Shown here one piece after another: positions 1 through 8,219 of a DNA stretch of 25,311 bases. The notes under the pieces are model-generated. The model was not told the DNA's origin. It saw only the letters and a list, made by a program, of their open reading frames with translations, and did no database searches. Position 1 is the stretch's first letter; each line of letters begins with the position of its first letter. The position numbers and the translations under genes are program-made. Source of the stretch: a bacterium (GTDB taxonomy: Bacteria > Patescibacteriota > Minisyncoccia > UBA6257 > GWB1-50-10); assembly GCA_027310235.1 (NCBI GenBank), contig DAIDBF010000005.1:1-25311 (forward strand), read 5' to 3'.

Positions 1-57
1 GTCGATGACGTGCTCATAAAAAAGGTTACGGAAGAAGTAGTGCACGGATCACGATGA
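1..57 (+). CDS. atpF: ATP synthase subunit b, C-terminal tail (partial)
   Basis: Frame 1 is open from the window edge and encodes VDDVLIKKVTEEVVHGSR before a TGA at 55-57. The stop overlaps the atpH start as ATGA (54-57), the usual sign of translational coupling. The charged, helical tail directly before the delta subunit fits the end of the stator b subunit in the common order atpB-E-F-H-A-G-D-C. Only 18 residues are visible, so the name rests mainly on position. Confidence 0.6.
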   Translation, partial: VDDVLIKKVTEEVVHGSR

Positions 58-440
58 CCTGTTCCGCTTCGTCATACGGGAAAGCGTTTGCGGCAGTCAC
101 TTCGGAACGAGAAGGGGAAAAATTCGATGCCGCGCTGGAACGTTTCCTCGCACTCATAAAGAAGAATGGCGACTGGTCGAGGCGAAAGGAAATTGTCGCA
201 GCATGCGAAGCGGAAGTAAGGGCGCGCGAAGGAAAAAAACTGCTGGTAGTGGAGAGCGCGCGCGAACTTACGCCGGAACAGAGAAAATCGATCACGGCGG
301 CGTTCGATGCGAACCGATACGATATTACGTATCGCATTGATCCGTCCTTGATCGGAGGCGTTCGCCTTACGCGCGACGGCGCGGAACAGATGGATGCTTC
401 GCTTCAGACAATAGTACAAACCATTTTTAATCGTTCATAA
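54..440 (+). CDS. atpH: ATP synthase F1 delta subunit (short form)
   Basis: A 128-residue protein that starts with MTCSASSYGKAF, matching the family's N-terminal YAKAL-type helix, and ends in the family's LIGGVRLTRDG-type segment (about residues 98-110) that precedes the last helix. Delta joins the F1 head to the b stator stalk at the membrane. The family is normally about 175-185 residues, so this is a compact form, with the loss in the middle of the N-terminal helical domain. The start overlaps the preceding stop (ATGA). It lies 12 bases before atpA in the same operon. The identification is secured by the operon and the C-terminal motif. Confidence 0.85.
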   Translation: MTCSASSYGKAFAAVTSEREGEKFDAALERFLALIKKNGDWSRRKEIVAACEAEVRAREGKKLLVVESARELTPEQRKSITAAFDANRYDITYRIDPSLIGGVRLTRDGAEQMDASLQTIVQTIFNRS

Positions 441-452
441 TAATCAACGCAA

Positions 453-2048
453 ATGAGCTACGAAGTCATAGAAAAACTGAAAAAAGCGATCGAGTCGCAC
501 GAAACCAAGGTGAAGTGGGAAGCGAGCGGAAAGGTAATTGAGGTCGGCGACGGTGTGGCGCGCATCGCGGGTATTCCGAAAGTGAAGAGCCAGGAGGTTA
601 TCAATATAGAAACGGACAAGGGAAACATTCCCGCACTTGCGTTGAACCTCGAAGAAGAAATCGTAGGCGCGCTTATTCTGGGAGAAGAAGGCGACGTACG
701 GAGCGACGCGAAGGTCACGCAAACCGGGAATGTACCCTCCGTCGAAGTAGGTGAAGAAATGATGGGACGCGTCGTGGATCCGCTCGGCCGTCCTTTAGAC
801 GGGTTGGGCCCTATTTTTAAACAAGGATCGAAACCCAGTAGTGAAAACTCGATTGGAGAACACGCCGACAGGCATCGAGTTTCTACTACTGGGAAACCGG
901 AACGTTATTTTTTGGAGAAAAAAGCGCCTTCGGTGTTGGATCGTGAACCGGTGCGAACCCCGCTTCACACGGGCGTGAAGGCGGTTGATGCCATGATTCC
1001 GATCGGCCGCGGACAGCGCGAACTCGTAATCGGCGATCGCCAAACCGGAAAGACGGCACTCGTATTGGATGCGATCATAAACCAAGGACAGGATAAGGGT
1101 CGTGAGACTCCCGTCTGCATTTACGTGGCAATCGGACAGAAGGAGTCGAAGATCGCGCAGCTTGTCCAGACCTTGAAAGAGAAGGATGCGCTTCGCTACA
1201 CGATCGTGGTTTCAGCTCCCGCTTCTTCGCCGGCCGCATTCTGGTATCTCGCGCCGTATGCGGGATGCGCGATCGGCGAATATTTCATGGATAAGGGGAA
1301 AGACGCGCTCGTGGTTTACGACGATCTTTCGAAGCACGCATGGAGCTACCGGCAGATCTCGCTCCTCTTGCGCCGTCCGCCGGGTCGGGAAGCATATCCG
1401 GGCGACGTCTTTTATCTCCATTCGCGTCTTCTCGAACGCGCGGCGAAATTGAATGCCGCGCATGGCGGGGGATCCTTGACCGCACTTCCCATCATAGAAA
1501 CGCAGCTGGGAGACATTTCCGCATACATTCCTACGAACGTGATTTCCATCACGGATGGCCAGATTTATCTCGAAAGTGACCTGTTCTATCAGGGCATCCG
1601 GCCCGCCGTGAATGTGGGGCTCTCGGTCTCACGCGTGGGATCATCCGCACAGACCAAAGCGATGAAGAAAGTAGCGGGCAGGATGCGTCTGGAACTTGCG
1701 CAGTTCAGGGAGCTCCAGGCATTCGTGCAGTTTGCTTCGGAAGTCGATGAGGCGACGAAAAAACGAATCGTGCGCGGAGAACTTTTGACGGAAATTTTGA
1801 AGCAGAGCGATCTTGAGCCGGTTTCGCTCGAGCGCCAGGTGGTAGTGCTCTATGCCGCAATCAATGGATTCCTCGACGGAATCGAAAGAGGAAAAGTGGC
1901 AAAGGCACAAACGGAACTCATCGAATATATCGAAGGATTCCATGCAAAAGAGATATTGGAACCGCTCGCGACAAAAGGCGAGATTACGGAAGAAGTCGAG
2001 AAGGCGCTTCAAGGAGCCCTTGCAAAGTGGAAATCGGAACGTTCTTAG
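453..2048 (+). CDS. atpA: ATP synthase F1 alpha subunit, with a 21-residue insertion
   Basis: The non-catalytic nucleotide-binding subunit of F1. The Walker A motif GDRQTGKT lies at residues 194-201, preceded by MIPIGRGQRELVI, and the family segment VYDDLSKHAWSYRQISLLLRRPPGREAYPGDVFYLHSRLLERAAKL is intact in content (VYDDLSKHA, then RRPPGREA, then HSRLLERAA). Length is 531 residues, against about 500-515 usually. The excess is explained by residues 128-148, which are encoded by a short palindromic element (835-892) plus a 5-bp duplication. Without them the protein reads GPIFKQGSK then PERYFLEKKAPSVLDREP, which aligns without a gap problem to the usual GPI...APGVMDR region. This loop follows the N-terminal beta-barrel. 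No Shine-Dalgarno is visible before the start. Confidence 0.97.
   Translation: MSYEVIEKLKKAIESHETKVKWEASGKVIEVGDGVARIAGIPKVKSQEVINIETDKGNIPALALNLEEEIVGALILGEEGDVRSDAKVTQTGNVPSVEVGEEMMGRVVDPLGRPLDGLGPIFKQGSKPSSENSIGEHADRHRVSTTGKPERYFLEKKAPSVLDREPVRTPLHTGVKAVDAMIPIGRGQRELVIGDRQTGKTALVLDAIINQGQDKGRETPVCIYVAIGQKESKIAQLVQTLKEKDALRYTIVVSAPASSPAAFWYLAPYAGCAIGEYFMDKGKDALVVYDDLSKHAWSYRQISLLLRRPPGREAYPGDVFYLHSRLLERAAKLNAAHGGGSLTALPIIETQLGDISAYIPTNVISITDGQIYLESDLFYQGIRPAVNVGLSVSRVGSSAQTKAMKKVAGRMRLELAQFRELQAFVQFASEVDEATKKRIVRGELLTEILKQSDLEPVSLERQVVVLYAAINGFLDGIERGKVAKAQTELIEYIEGFHAKEILEPLATKGEITEEVEKALQGALAKWKSERS
835..892 (+). repeat. Family B palindromic element inserted in frame in atpA
   Basis: The left arm CCAGTAGTGAAAACTCGAT (835-853) pairs with the right arm ATCGAGTTTCTACTACTGG (874-892), leaving a 20-nt loop. 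The same arms bound the longer elements before rpsL, tuf and rplC. GAAAC flanks it on both sides (830-834 and 893-897). Element plus duplication is 63 bp, exactly 21 codons, so atpA stays open. It encodes residues 128-148, beginning PSSENSIGE and ending HRVSTTGK. The loop is about 65 bp shorter than in the other copies. In-frame coding insertions of this type recall the Rickettsia palindromic elements, but no sequence relation is claimed. Confidence 0.85.
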
Positions 2049-2051
2049 CGT

Positions 2052-3020
2052 ATGGCATCTCTTACTCATCTCAAAAAACGTCTGAGCGGTATCAAGAGCA
2101 TTAACCAAATTACCGCCGCAATGGAACTGGTTGCCGCGACCAAAATGCGGAAAGCGCAGGAAGTTGCGCTCGGCACAAGGGCCTATGCATGGAGCGCGCT
2201 CGAACTTCTTTCGCACATCATCAAATCGCTCGAAGAACACGCGCCTGAAGGTTTGTTTCATATTCCTCTGCTCACAAGGCGAGAAGCGAAAAAGACCGCA
2301 ATCGTCGTCGTCACCTCTGATAAAGGACTCGTGGGATCATTTAACAGCTCCGTCTTGCGGCGGCTCGAGAAATTTTTGAAAGAGGAAACCAATCCGCATA
2401 ACTGGGAGAACGTGACATTCATCGCAGTAGGACAGAAAGGCGCCGATTATGTGAAAAAACGCGGAGGAGTGTTGCATCACGTGTTCACGAGTTACGGAGA
2501 TGTCATTCGCCTCGATCAAATCAGCGAGTTGGCGTCGGAAATCGTGGACGGATACCTGGAGGGGATATGGGATGAAGTGCTTGTTTTTTCGGCGAACTTC
2601 ATATCGGCGCTCCGGCAGGAAGCGGTCATGCGCGAACTTTTACCGATGGATTTCGAGAGTGTGAAAAACAGCATTCGGGAAGTCGTTCCCGAAACAGGGC
2701 GCTATTCCGACTTGAAGAAAGAAATGCTCGAGAGCAGCGAGGGACGTCCGCTCGATTATGTAATCGAACCTTCGCCGCGCGATGCCTTGGAAAAACTTCT
2801 TCCGCACCTTTTGCGGATTCAGATCTATGACATCATGCTCGAAGCGAACGCTTCCGAACACTCGGCACGCCGCGTCGCGATGAAGAACGCATCCGACAAT
2901 GCGGGAGAGCTTATCGGCAATCTGACCCTTCTCTACAACCGCTCCCGCCAGGAGCTTATCACTAAGGAGCTTACGGAAATTACAAGCACGGTCGCCGCAA
3001 TAAATCCTATGGGAAACTAA
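2052..3020 (+). CDS. atpG: ATP synthase F1 gamma subunit
   Basis: The central rotor shaft of F1. The N-terminus (LKKRLSGIKSINQITAAMEL, then VAATKMRKAQ) and the C-terminal helix (ASDNAGELIGNLTLLYNRSR, then QELITKELTEITSTVAAI) are the two antiparallel coiled-coil helices that insert into the alpha3beta3 hexamer. At 322 residues it is longer than the usual 285-295, with the extra length in the middle (about residues 190-245). It starts 3 bases after atpA and lies 7 bases before atpD in the same operon. Confidence 0.95.
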   Translation: MASLTHLKKRLSGIKSINQITAAMELVAATKMRKAQEVALGTRAYAWSALELLSHIIKSLEEHAPEGLFHIPLLTRREAKKTAIVVVTSDKGLVGSFNSSVLRRLEKFLKEETNPHNWENVTFIAVGQKGADYVKKRGGVLHHVFTSYGDVIRLDQISELASEIVDGYLEGIWDEVLVFSANFISALRQEAVMRELLPMDFESVKNSIREVVPETGRYSDLKKEMLESSEGRPLDYVIEPSPRDALEKLLPHLLRIQIYDIMLEANASEHSARRVAMKNASDNAGELIGNLTLLYNRSRQELITKELTEITSTVAAINPMGN

Positions 3021-3027
3021 CAACAAC

Positions 3028-4401
3028 ATGAGTAAGGGAACAATAGTACAAATTATCGGTCCGGTCGTTGATGTGCAGTTCAAGGAAAACGAGATGCCCG
3101 CGCTTCTCGATGCCTTGAAGATGATGCACGGGAGTCAGGAAATCACCTTCGAAGTGGTGAAACACCTTGAGCCGGGACGCGTTCGCGCGATCAGCTTGGA
3201 ATCCACTGACGGATTGGAACGCGGAAACGAGGTTACGGCAACCGGAGCGCCGATCAGCGTTCCCGTGGGGAAGGGAGTGCTCGGCAACATCTTTAACGTG
3301 TTGGGAAAGCCGTTGAATGACGAGAAAAAAACGTTCGAGAAGCACTGGCCGATCCATCGTTCCGCGCCCGCATTCACCTCGCAATCCACGAAAGTCGAGG
3401 TGTTTGAAACCGGAATCAAAGTGATCGATCTTTTCGCTCCTTTCGTGAAGGGAGGAAAGGTGGGACTTTTCGGAGGCGCAGGCGTAGGGAAGACCGTGCT
3501 CTTACAGGAGCTTATTAGAAACGTAGCCGAGGTATCAGGCGGTGTTTCGGTTTTCGCGGGCGTCGGCGAGCGTACTCGCGAAGGAAACGACTTGTATCTC
3601 GATATGAAAGAATCGGGAGTTATCGATAAGACCGCGCTCGTCTTCGGGCAGATGAACGAAGTGCCGGGAAGCCGTCTTCGTACGGCCTTGTCCGCGCTCA
3701 CCATGGCGGAATATTTCCGCGATGAGGAACGCAAAGAAGTGCTACTTTTTATCGATAACATTTTCCGTTTCTCACAGGCGGGACTCGAGGTCTCGACGCT
3801 TTTGGGACGATTACCTTCCGCAGTGGGATATCAGCCGACTCTGGCGGAAGAAATGGGAAAACTGCAGGAACGCATCGCCTCGACCGATAAGGGATCCATT
3901 ACCTCCGTGCAAGCAATCTACGTGCCGGCGGACGACATTACCGATCCCGCTCCGGCGACGACCTTCAGCCACTTGGATTCTACAATCGTGCTCTCAAGAG
4001 CGCTCACCGAAATCGGCATCTATCCGGCAGTCGATCCCTTGGCATCCGGCTCGACCGCGTTAAGCGAAAAAGTCGTGGGACAGAAACATTACACGGTTGC
4101 TCGCGAAGTCCAGAGAATTCTTCAGCGCTATAAGGAGCTTCAGGATATCATTGCAATCTTGGGCATTGAGGAACTTTCCGAAACGGACAGGCAGACTGTG
4201 AATCGCGCGAGAAAGATGCAACGCTTCCTCTCCCAACCGTTCTTCGTCGCGGAGACCTTTACCGGCCGTCCGGGGAAGTATGTGACGAGGGAAGAAACGA
4301 TCCGCGGATTTGAAGAAATCATCAAAGGGAATTGCGACGAGATTCCGGAAGAGAACTTCTACCTGAAAGGAGGAATCGACGAGGTAAAATCGGAACAATA
4401 A
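3028..4401 (+). CDS. atpD: ATP synthase F1 beta subunit
   Basis: The catalytic subunit. The Walker A motif GGAGVGKT is at residues 149-156. The catalytic-glutamate segment (GERTREGNDLY) and the DELSEED-region equivalent (ILGIEELSETDR) are present. The N-terminus KGTIVQIIGPVVDVQF is the canonical start of the beta-barrel domain. At 457 residues it has the usual length (460-480). It is followed by atpC after 4 bases. Unlike atpA there is no inserted element. Confidence 0.98.
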   Translation: MSKGTIVQIIGPVVDVQFKENEMPALLDALKMMHGSQEITFEVVKHLEPGRVRAISLESTDGLERGNEVTATGAPISVPVGKGVLGNIFNVLGKPLNDEKKTFEKHWPIHRSAPAFTSQSTKVEVFETGIKVIDLFAPFVKGGKVGLFGGAGVGKTVLLQELIRNVAEVSGGVSVFAGVGERTREGNDLYLDMKESGVIDKTALVFGQMNEVPGSRLRTALSALTMAEYFRDEERKEVLLFIDNIFRFSQAGLEVSTLLGRLPSAVGYQPTLAEEMGKLQERIASTDKGSITSVQAIYVPADDITDPAPATTFSHLDSTIVLSRALTEIGIYPAVDPLASGSTALSEKVVGQKHYTVAREVQRILQRYKELQDIIAILGIEELSETDRQTVNRARKMQRFLSQPFFVAETFTGRPGKYVTREETIRGFEEIIKGNCDEIPEENFYLKGGIDEVKSEQ

Positions 4402-4405
4402 TATC

Positions 4406-4645
4406 ATGCGTTTGCGCATCCATTCATTGCGGGGAACACTCTATGACGGGAAGGCGAAGCGGCTCACAATTCCTACGGAGGTCGGTGAAATCACCGTTTT
4501 GGACGATCACGAACCGCTTATCTCCGTCACAAAGGAAGGACTCGCGATTGTGGAAGATGCGGGAGGGAAGGAACAGTTCTTTCGCATCAATTCAGGATTT
4601 CTCGAAGTAAAGCCGGGAAGCGAAGTGCTTGTGCTCGCCGACTAA
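4406..4645 (+). CDS. atpC: ATP synthase F1 epsilon subunit, N-terminal domain only
   Basis: A 79-residue protein containing the epsilon beta-sandwich: LYDGKAKRLTIPTEVGEITV, LDDHEPLISV and FRINSGFLEVKPGSEVLVLAD correspond to the family's G-EI-VLP-HAPL and GF-EV-V-VLAD motifs. The C-terminal two-helix domain, which in about 135-residue homologues can insert into F1 and inhibit ATP hydrolysis, is absent because the reading frame ends straight after the sandwich. It is the last gene of the operon; a terminator follows within 10 bases. Confidence 0.93.
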   Translation: MRLRIHSLRGTLYDGKAKRLTIPTEVGEITVLDDHEPLISVTKEGLAIVEDAGGKEQFFRINSGFLEVKPGSEVLVLAD

Positions 4646-4648
4646 CGC

Positions 4649-4677
4649 TTGCAAAAAGGCCGCAAAAGTGCTACAAT
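4649..4677 (+). promoter_or_regulatory. Putative sigma-70 promoter for the carbonic-anhydrase-like gene
   Basis: TTGCAA (4649-4654) and TACAAT (4672-4677) are separated by 17 bases, one mismatch to the -10 consensus and two to the -35. Transcription would start near 4684, 25 bases before the start codon at 4709. The promoter overlaps the atp operon terminator. Confidence 0.6.
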
Positions 4678-4691
4678 TTTGGCGGCTTTTT
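4653..4691 (+). terminator. Rho-independent terminator of the atp operon
   Basis: AAAAAGGCCGCAAAA pairs with TTTTGGCGGCTTTTT with one bulge on each side and ends in a T-run, 8 bases after the atpC stop. The A-rich left side makes it potentially bidirectional. Confidence 0.75.
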
Positions 4692-4708
4692 AATAATCAT
4701 TCATACAA

Positions 4709-5143
4709 ATGGAGAAACTACTAGTGAAAACAGAGAAAGAGCATTACAAAGCAGACGCCGCAGTCGTCTGGTGTTACGACAACAGGTTCTGGAAAGTATT
4801 TCATTACTTCCTAGGAAATGAAGGGATAAAGAACTTCGATCCTATCGTTGTCGCAGGTGGTACAAAATCAATCGCTTCACCCGAGAACGAAAGCGAGCGG
4901 ACCTTCATGATGAAGCAGATTGAGTTATCGATTAAACTTCATCATACCCCTCGCGTTATTCTCATGAATCATTCCGATTGCGGAAGATATGGCGGATTAC
5001 AAGCGTTCGATAATAACGAACATCATGAATCCTCCTTCCATAGGGAAGAACTAACGAAGGCAAAAAAGTTGGTTCAAGAGAATTTTCCGGACGTGCGCGT
5101 TGACACAGTGTTTGTAGACTTTGAAGGAATAAAGTCGGTATAG
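4709..5143 (+). CDS. Small beta-carbonic-anhydrase-like zinc protein
   Basis: A 144-residue protein with the beta-class carbonic anhydrase signature. CYDNR supplies zinc ligand Cys22 and the Asp24/Arg26 dyad, and HSDCGRYGG supplies zinc ligands His88 and Cys91. In this family the zinc centre hydrates CO2 to bicarbonate. It is much shorter than classical beta-enzymes (about 190-220 residues); the C-terminal third is lost, so activity cannot be assumed. It is monocistronic, with its own promoter upstream and a strong terminator downstream. Base composition is more A/T-rich than in the flanking atp and dnaG genes. The product could also be a related inactive or differently specific member of the family. 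Confidence 0.75.
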   Translation: MEKLLVKTEKEHYKADAAVVWCYDNRFWKVFHYFLGNEGIKNFDPIVVAGGTKSIASPENESERTFMMKQIELSIKLHHTPRVILMNHSDCGRYGGLQAFDNNEHHESSFHREELTKAKKLVQENFPDVRVDTVFVDFEGIKSV

Positions 5144-5159
5144 ATTTCTTTTGTTGTAC

Positions 5160-5195
5160 CCGTCTTCATGTTTTTAATGAAGGCGGCTTTTTTTT
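5160..5195 (+). terminator. Rho-independent terminator after the carbonic-anhydrase-like gene
   Basis: CCGTCTTCAT (5160-5169) pairs with ATGAAGGCGG (5177-5186) with one G-U pair and a 7-nt loop, followed by C and eight T (5188-5195). Confidence 0.85.
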
Positions 5196-5222
5196 GCCTC
5201 TTTGGAAACTTAGGATTACACT
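5194..5222 (+). promoter_or_regulatory. Putative promoter of dnaG-rpoD
   Basis: TTGCCT (5194-5199) and TACACT (5217-5222) lie 17 bases apart. The predicted start is within a few bases of the dnaG ATG at 5232, so the transcript would be leaderless or nearly so. The -35 box overlaps the T-run of the preceding terminator. Confidence 0.5.
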
Positions 5223-5231
5223 AGAAGCGTA

Positions 5232-6965
5232 ATGGCAAAGGAGACGGACATCATCAAGCAAAAGCTCGAGATAGTCGAGTTTTTAAGAGGATATCTCACG
5301 CTTCTTCCTGCAGGGAAGAATTTCAAAGCGCTCTGCCCGTTTCACGGCGAAAAAACCCCCTCGTTCATCGTTTCTCCCGATCGGCAGATGTGGCACTGTT
5401 TCGGATGCGGTGCGGGAGGGGACATTTTCAAATTCATCATGCTTTATGAGCACCTCGAGTTTCCCGAGGCGCTCAAGTTCCTCGCGGAACGCGCCGGCAT
5501 TCAGATTCAGTCGCTGAATCCCGCACAGCAGCGCGAGTTCGGAGTGTTATACGATATCACCGATACGGCGAAGCGGATGTATAAAGAAGCGCTTCCCAAA
5601 AATCGCGAAGCGCAGGAATATCTGAAATCGCGCGGACTTCATCTCGATACCGTGGAAGAATTCGAGCTTGGCTATGCGGAGGGAGGAGAATGGCTCACGC
5701 TCCGGCTTTTAAAGGAAGGATACGACATCGAAACGATCGTCCGTGCGGGACTCGCGCAAAAAAATACGAGGGGATTGTACCGCGACAAGTTTCAGGAACG
5801 GATCATGTTTCCGATTGCAAACCAGGTGGGGAAAACGGTCGCCTTTACCGGAAGAATACTCCCGAGCGCGCTCGAGCGGATGCAAGCGCAAGGGATGACG
5901 ATGGAGCCGCCGAAATATCTGAATTCACCGGACTCGCTTATTTTCAACAAATCGAAGATTCTTTACGGATTCGATAAATCAAAGCAGGCGATCCATGAGA
6001 CGAAAAGCGTGCTCATCGTCGAGGGACAGATGGATATGCTCTTGGCGTGGCAGTCGGGAGTAAAGAACGTGGTTGCGGTTTCCGGTACCGCGCTTACGCC
6101 CAATCATCTCGAGCGGTTGCGGAGGTTCGCCGATACCGTGGTGGTGAGTTTCGATAACGATGAGGCGGGTTTGAAGGCGCTCGAGCGCGCACTCGATTAC
6201 TTCCATTCGTTCGATTTCCATGTGAAGGTCATCGGACTCGGAAGCCATAAAGATCCCGCAGATGCGTGTCTTGCCGATCCCGAATTTTTGAAAAAAGCGA
6301 TCGAATGGGCGAAACCCGCCATGCAGTACATACTTGACGTATATTTCACGCCGAGTAGCTACAAGAAACACGACATTCCGGCTCAAAAAAGAGTTCTTCG
6401 CCACCTTCTCCAGAAAGTGCAGCCGCTAAGAAGCGCGGTAGAGCAGAATATCTGGCTTCAGGAGATTGCGAAGCGATCGGGCATCAGGGAGCATGCGCTT
6501 CTCGAGGAACTCGCTTCGCTCGAGGTTTCAAGAAGCACTGGAGGTGAAGAGGAGACGGTGTCGAATCCCGTACCCCATTCTAAAGAAGGAACGCAAGGAG
6601 AGCTTATTGCGCGGAGATTGCTTGCACTTGCCTTGACAAGGAAAGGATTCTTGGATACCTTGAAGGTCAATAGTACGCTCCTCCCATCCGCATATCGCGA
6701 AATGCTCGAGCACCCCGATTCCGAGGCAATCGGTTTTCTGGAACTTGAATCCTCGTATGAGTTCGGCGGACTTGATGAAGCGAAGCTCGAAAAAGAATTT
6801 CATGATCTTTTCGGACGCCTCGAGTCGGGAGTGCTTCGCGAAAGAAAGATAATTCTTCAAGAACAGTTGAAAGAAGCGCAATCAGCGCATGACGACAAAA
6901 GAGTGGCCGAGCTTTTAAGCGAGTTTTCGGAAGTTATGAAGAAGATTGATACCCTCTCGAAATAA
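5232..6965 (+). CDS. dnaG: DNA primase
   Basis: Makes RNA primers at the replication fork. The N-terminal CHC2 zinc-binding domain has ligands Cys35, His38, Cys56 and Cys59 (CPFH, then CFGC). The Toprim core carries the catalytic glutamate in EGQMD (Glu264) and the metal-binding DND motif (Asp308-Asp310). At 577 residues it is close to the family norm. The helicase-binding C-terminal region (after about residue 430) is weakly conserved, as usual. It stands 9 bases before rpoD, the classical macromolecular-synthesis pair; rpsU, often first in that operon, is missing here. Confidence 0.97.
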   Translation: MAKETDIIKQKLEIVEFLRGYLTLLPAGKNFKALCPFHGEKTPSFIVSPDRQMWHCFGCGAGGDIFKFIMLYEHLEFPEALKFLAERAGIQIQSLNPAQQREFGVLYDITDTAKRMYKEALPKNREAQEYLKSRGLHLDTVEEFELGYAEGGEWLTLRLLKEGYDIETIVRAGLAQKNTRGLYRDKFQERIMFPIANQVGKTVAFTGRILPSALERMQAQGMTMEPPKYLNSPDSLIFNKSKILYGFDKSKQAIHETKSVLIVEGQMDMLLAWQSGVKNVVAVSGTALTPNHLERLRRFADTVVVSFDNDEAGLKALERALDYFHSFDFHVKVIGLGSHKDPADACLADPEFLKKAIEWAKPAMQYILDVYFTPSSYKKHDIPAQKRVLRHLLQKVQPLRSAVEQNIWLQEIAKRSGIREHALLEELASLEVSRSTGGEEETVSNPVPHSKEGTQGELIARRLLALALTRKGFLDTLKVNSTLLPSAYREMLEHPDSEAIGFLELESSYEFGGLDEAKLEKEFHDLFGRLESGVLRERKIILQEQLKEAQSAHDDKRVAELLSEFSEVMKKIDTLSK

Positions 6966-6974
6966 TCGCAATCT

Positions 6975-8219
6975 ATGGCATCAAAAAATAAAAATCGAAA
7001 CAAGAAGAACATCACGCCGCGAAAGAAGAACACATCGCCGAAAAAAGCGGTGAAACACGCGGCCAAAAAGCAGGTCGTTAAAAAACATTCCCTGAAAAGG
7101 CCTGTGTTTTCCGCGAGAAAAAAGGCGAGATCGTTCCAAATTCCCGAAGAGTATAAAGAAAATCTGGAAGATCTCGTGAGTCGCGGAAAAGGACGCGGAT
7201 TCGTGACCGACGCGGAAGTATTGAACTATTTTCCCCATATCGAGAAAAACCTCGTATTCCTTGAGCAGGTGTATGATCACCTCGAAAAGGAGGGGATTAA
7301 GATCAAGGAATCGGGGCCGTTCATCAAGGATGCGAAGCTCGAAGAAATCTCGCTCGACGAACTCAAGGATGCGACGAGGATCGATCAGGATCTTCCCGAT
7401 GCCGTTCAGATGTATTTGAAAGAAATCGGGAGGACGCCGCTTCTCGTTTCGCAGGAAGAGAAAGATCTCGCGAAGCGCGTCGAGAAAGGGGACGAAATCG
7501 CGAGAAAAAAACTCATTCAAGCAAACCTTCGTCTCGTCGTCTCAATCGCGAAACGCTACGTGAATCGAAGTCCTCGGTTGAGCATTCTCGATTTGATTCA
7601 GGAGGGGAACATCGGACTCTCGCGCGCCGTCGACAAGTTCGACTACCGGAAAGGATTCAAATTTTCCACCTACGCAACGTGGTGGATACGGCAAGCCGTA
7701 ACGCGCGCTTTGGCGGATTATTCCCGCACGATCCGCATTCCGGTGCACATGGTGGAAACAATCACCAAGTTTACGCAAACGAAGCGCCAACTTATGCAGG
7801 AGCTGGGGCGCGAGCCGCTCCCCGAGGAGATCGCCTCGGAGATGGGAATGGATGTAAAGAAGATTCATTACATTCAGAAAATCTCGCAGGAAGTAATTTC
7901 TCTCGAGGCGCCGATAGGGGATTCGAGCGACGATTTAACGCTCTCCGACTTCATTAAAGACGAGCAGAGTTTGAGTCCTGATCAACTCGCGAATCAGGCG
8001 CTTTTGAAAGATCAGATAAAAGAAATTATGGCGGACTTGACCGAGCGGGAATGCAAGATTCTCTCGATGCGCTTCGGACTTGAGGACAATATTCCGCATA
8101 CCTTGGAAGAAGTGGGAAAGGTGTTCGGCGTCACCCGCGAGCGTATTCGGCAGATCGAAGCAAAAGCGTTGGAAAAAATACGGCAGCATCAGAAAGCCAT
8201 AAAGTTGGAGGGGTATTAG
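6975..8219 (+). CDS. rpoD: Primary RNA polymerase sigma-70 factor
   Basis: Directs RNA polymerase to -35/-10 promoters. A basic lysine-rich N-terminus (residues 1-45) is followed by a short region 1.1-like part, region 1.2/2.1 (VQMYLKEIGRTPLLVSQEE), the core-binding and -10-reading region 2 (NIGLSRAVDKFDYRKGFKF, then YATWWIRQAVTRAL from residue 233), region 3 (MVETITKFTQ) and the region 4.2 helix-turn-helix that reads -35 boxes (VTRERIRQIEAKAL from residue 386). At 414 residues it lacks a large non-conserved insertion. It is cotranscribed with dnaG. The stop codon at 8217-8219 is part of the left arm of the palindrome that follows. Confidence 0.97.
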   Translation: MASKNKNRNKKNITPRKKNTSPKKAVKHAAKKQVVKKHSLKRPVFSARKKARSFQIPEEYKENLEDLVSRGKGRGFVTDAEVLNYFPHIEKNLVFLEQVYDHLEKEGIKIKESGPFIKDAKLEEISLDELKDATRIDQDLPDAVQMYLKEIGRTPLLVSQEEKDLAKRVEKGDEIARKKLIQANLRLVVSIAKRYVNRSPRLSILDLIQEGNIGLSRAVDKFDYRKGFKFSTYATWWIRQAVTRALADYSRTIRIPVHMVETITKFTQTKRQLMQELGREPLPEEIASEMGMDVKKIHYIQKISQEVISLEAPIGDSSDDLTLSDFIKDEQSLSPDQLANQALLKDQIKEIMADLTERECKILSMRFGLEDNIPHTLEEVGKVFGVTRERIRQIEAKALEKIRQHQKAIKLEGY

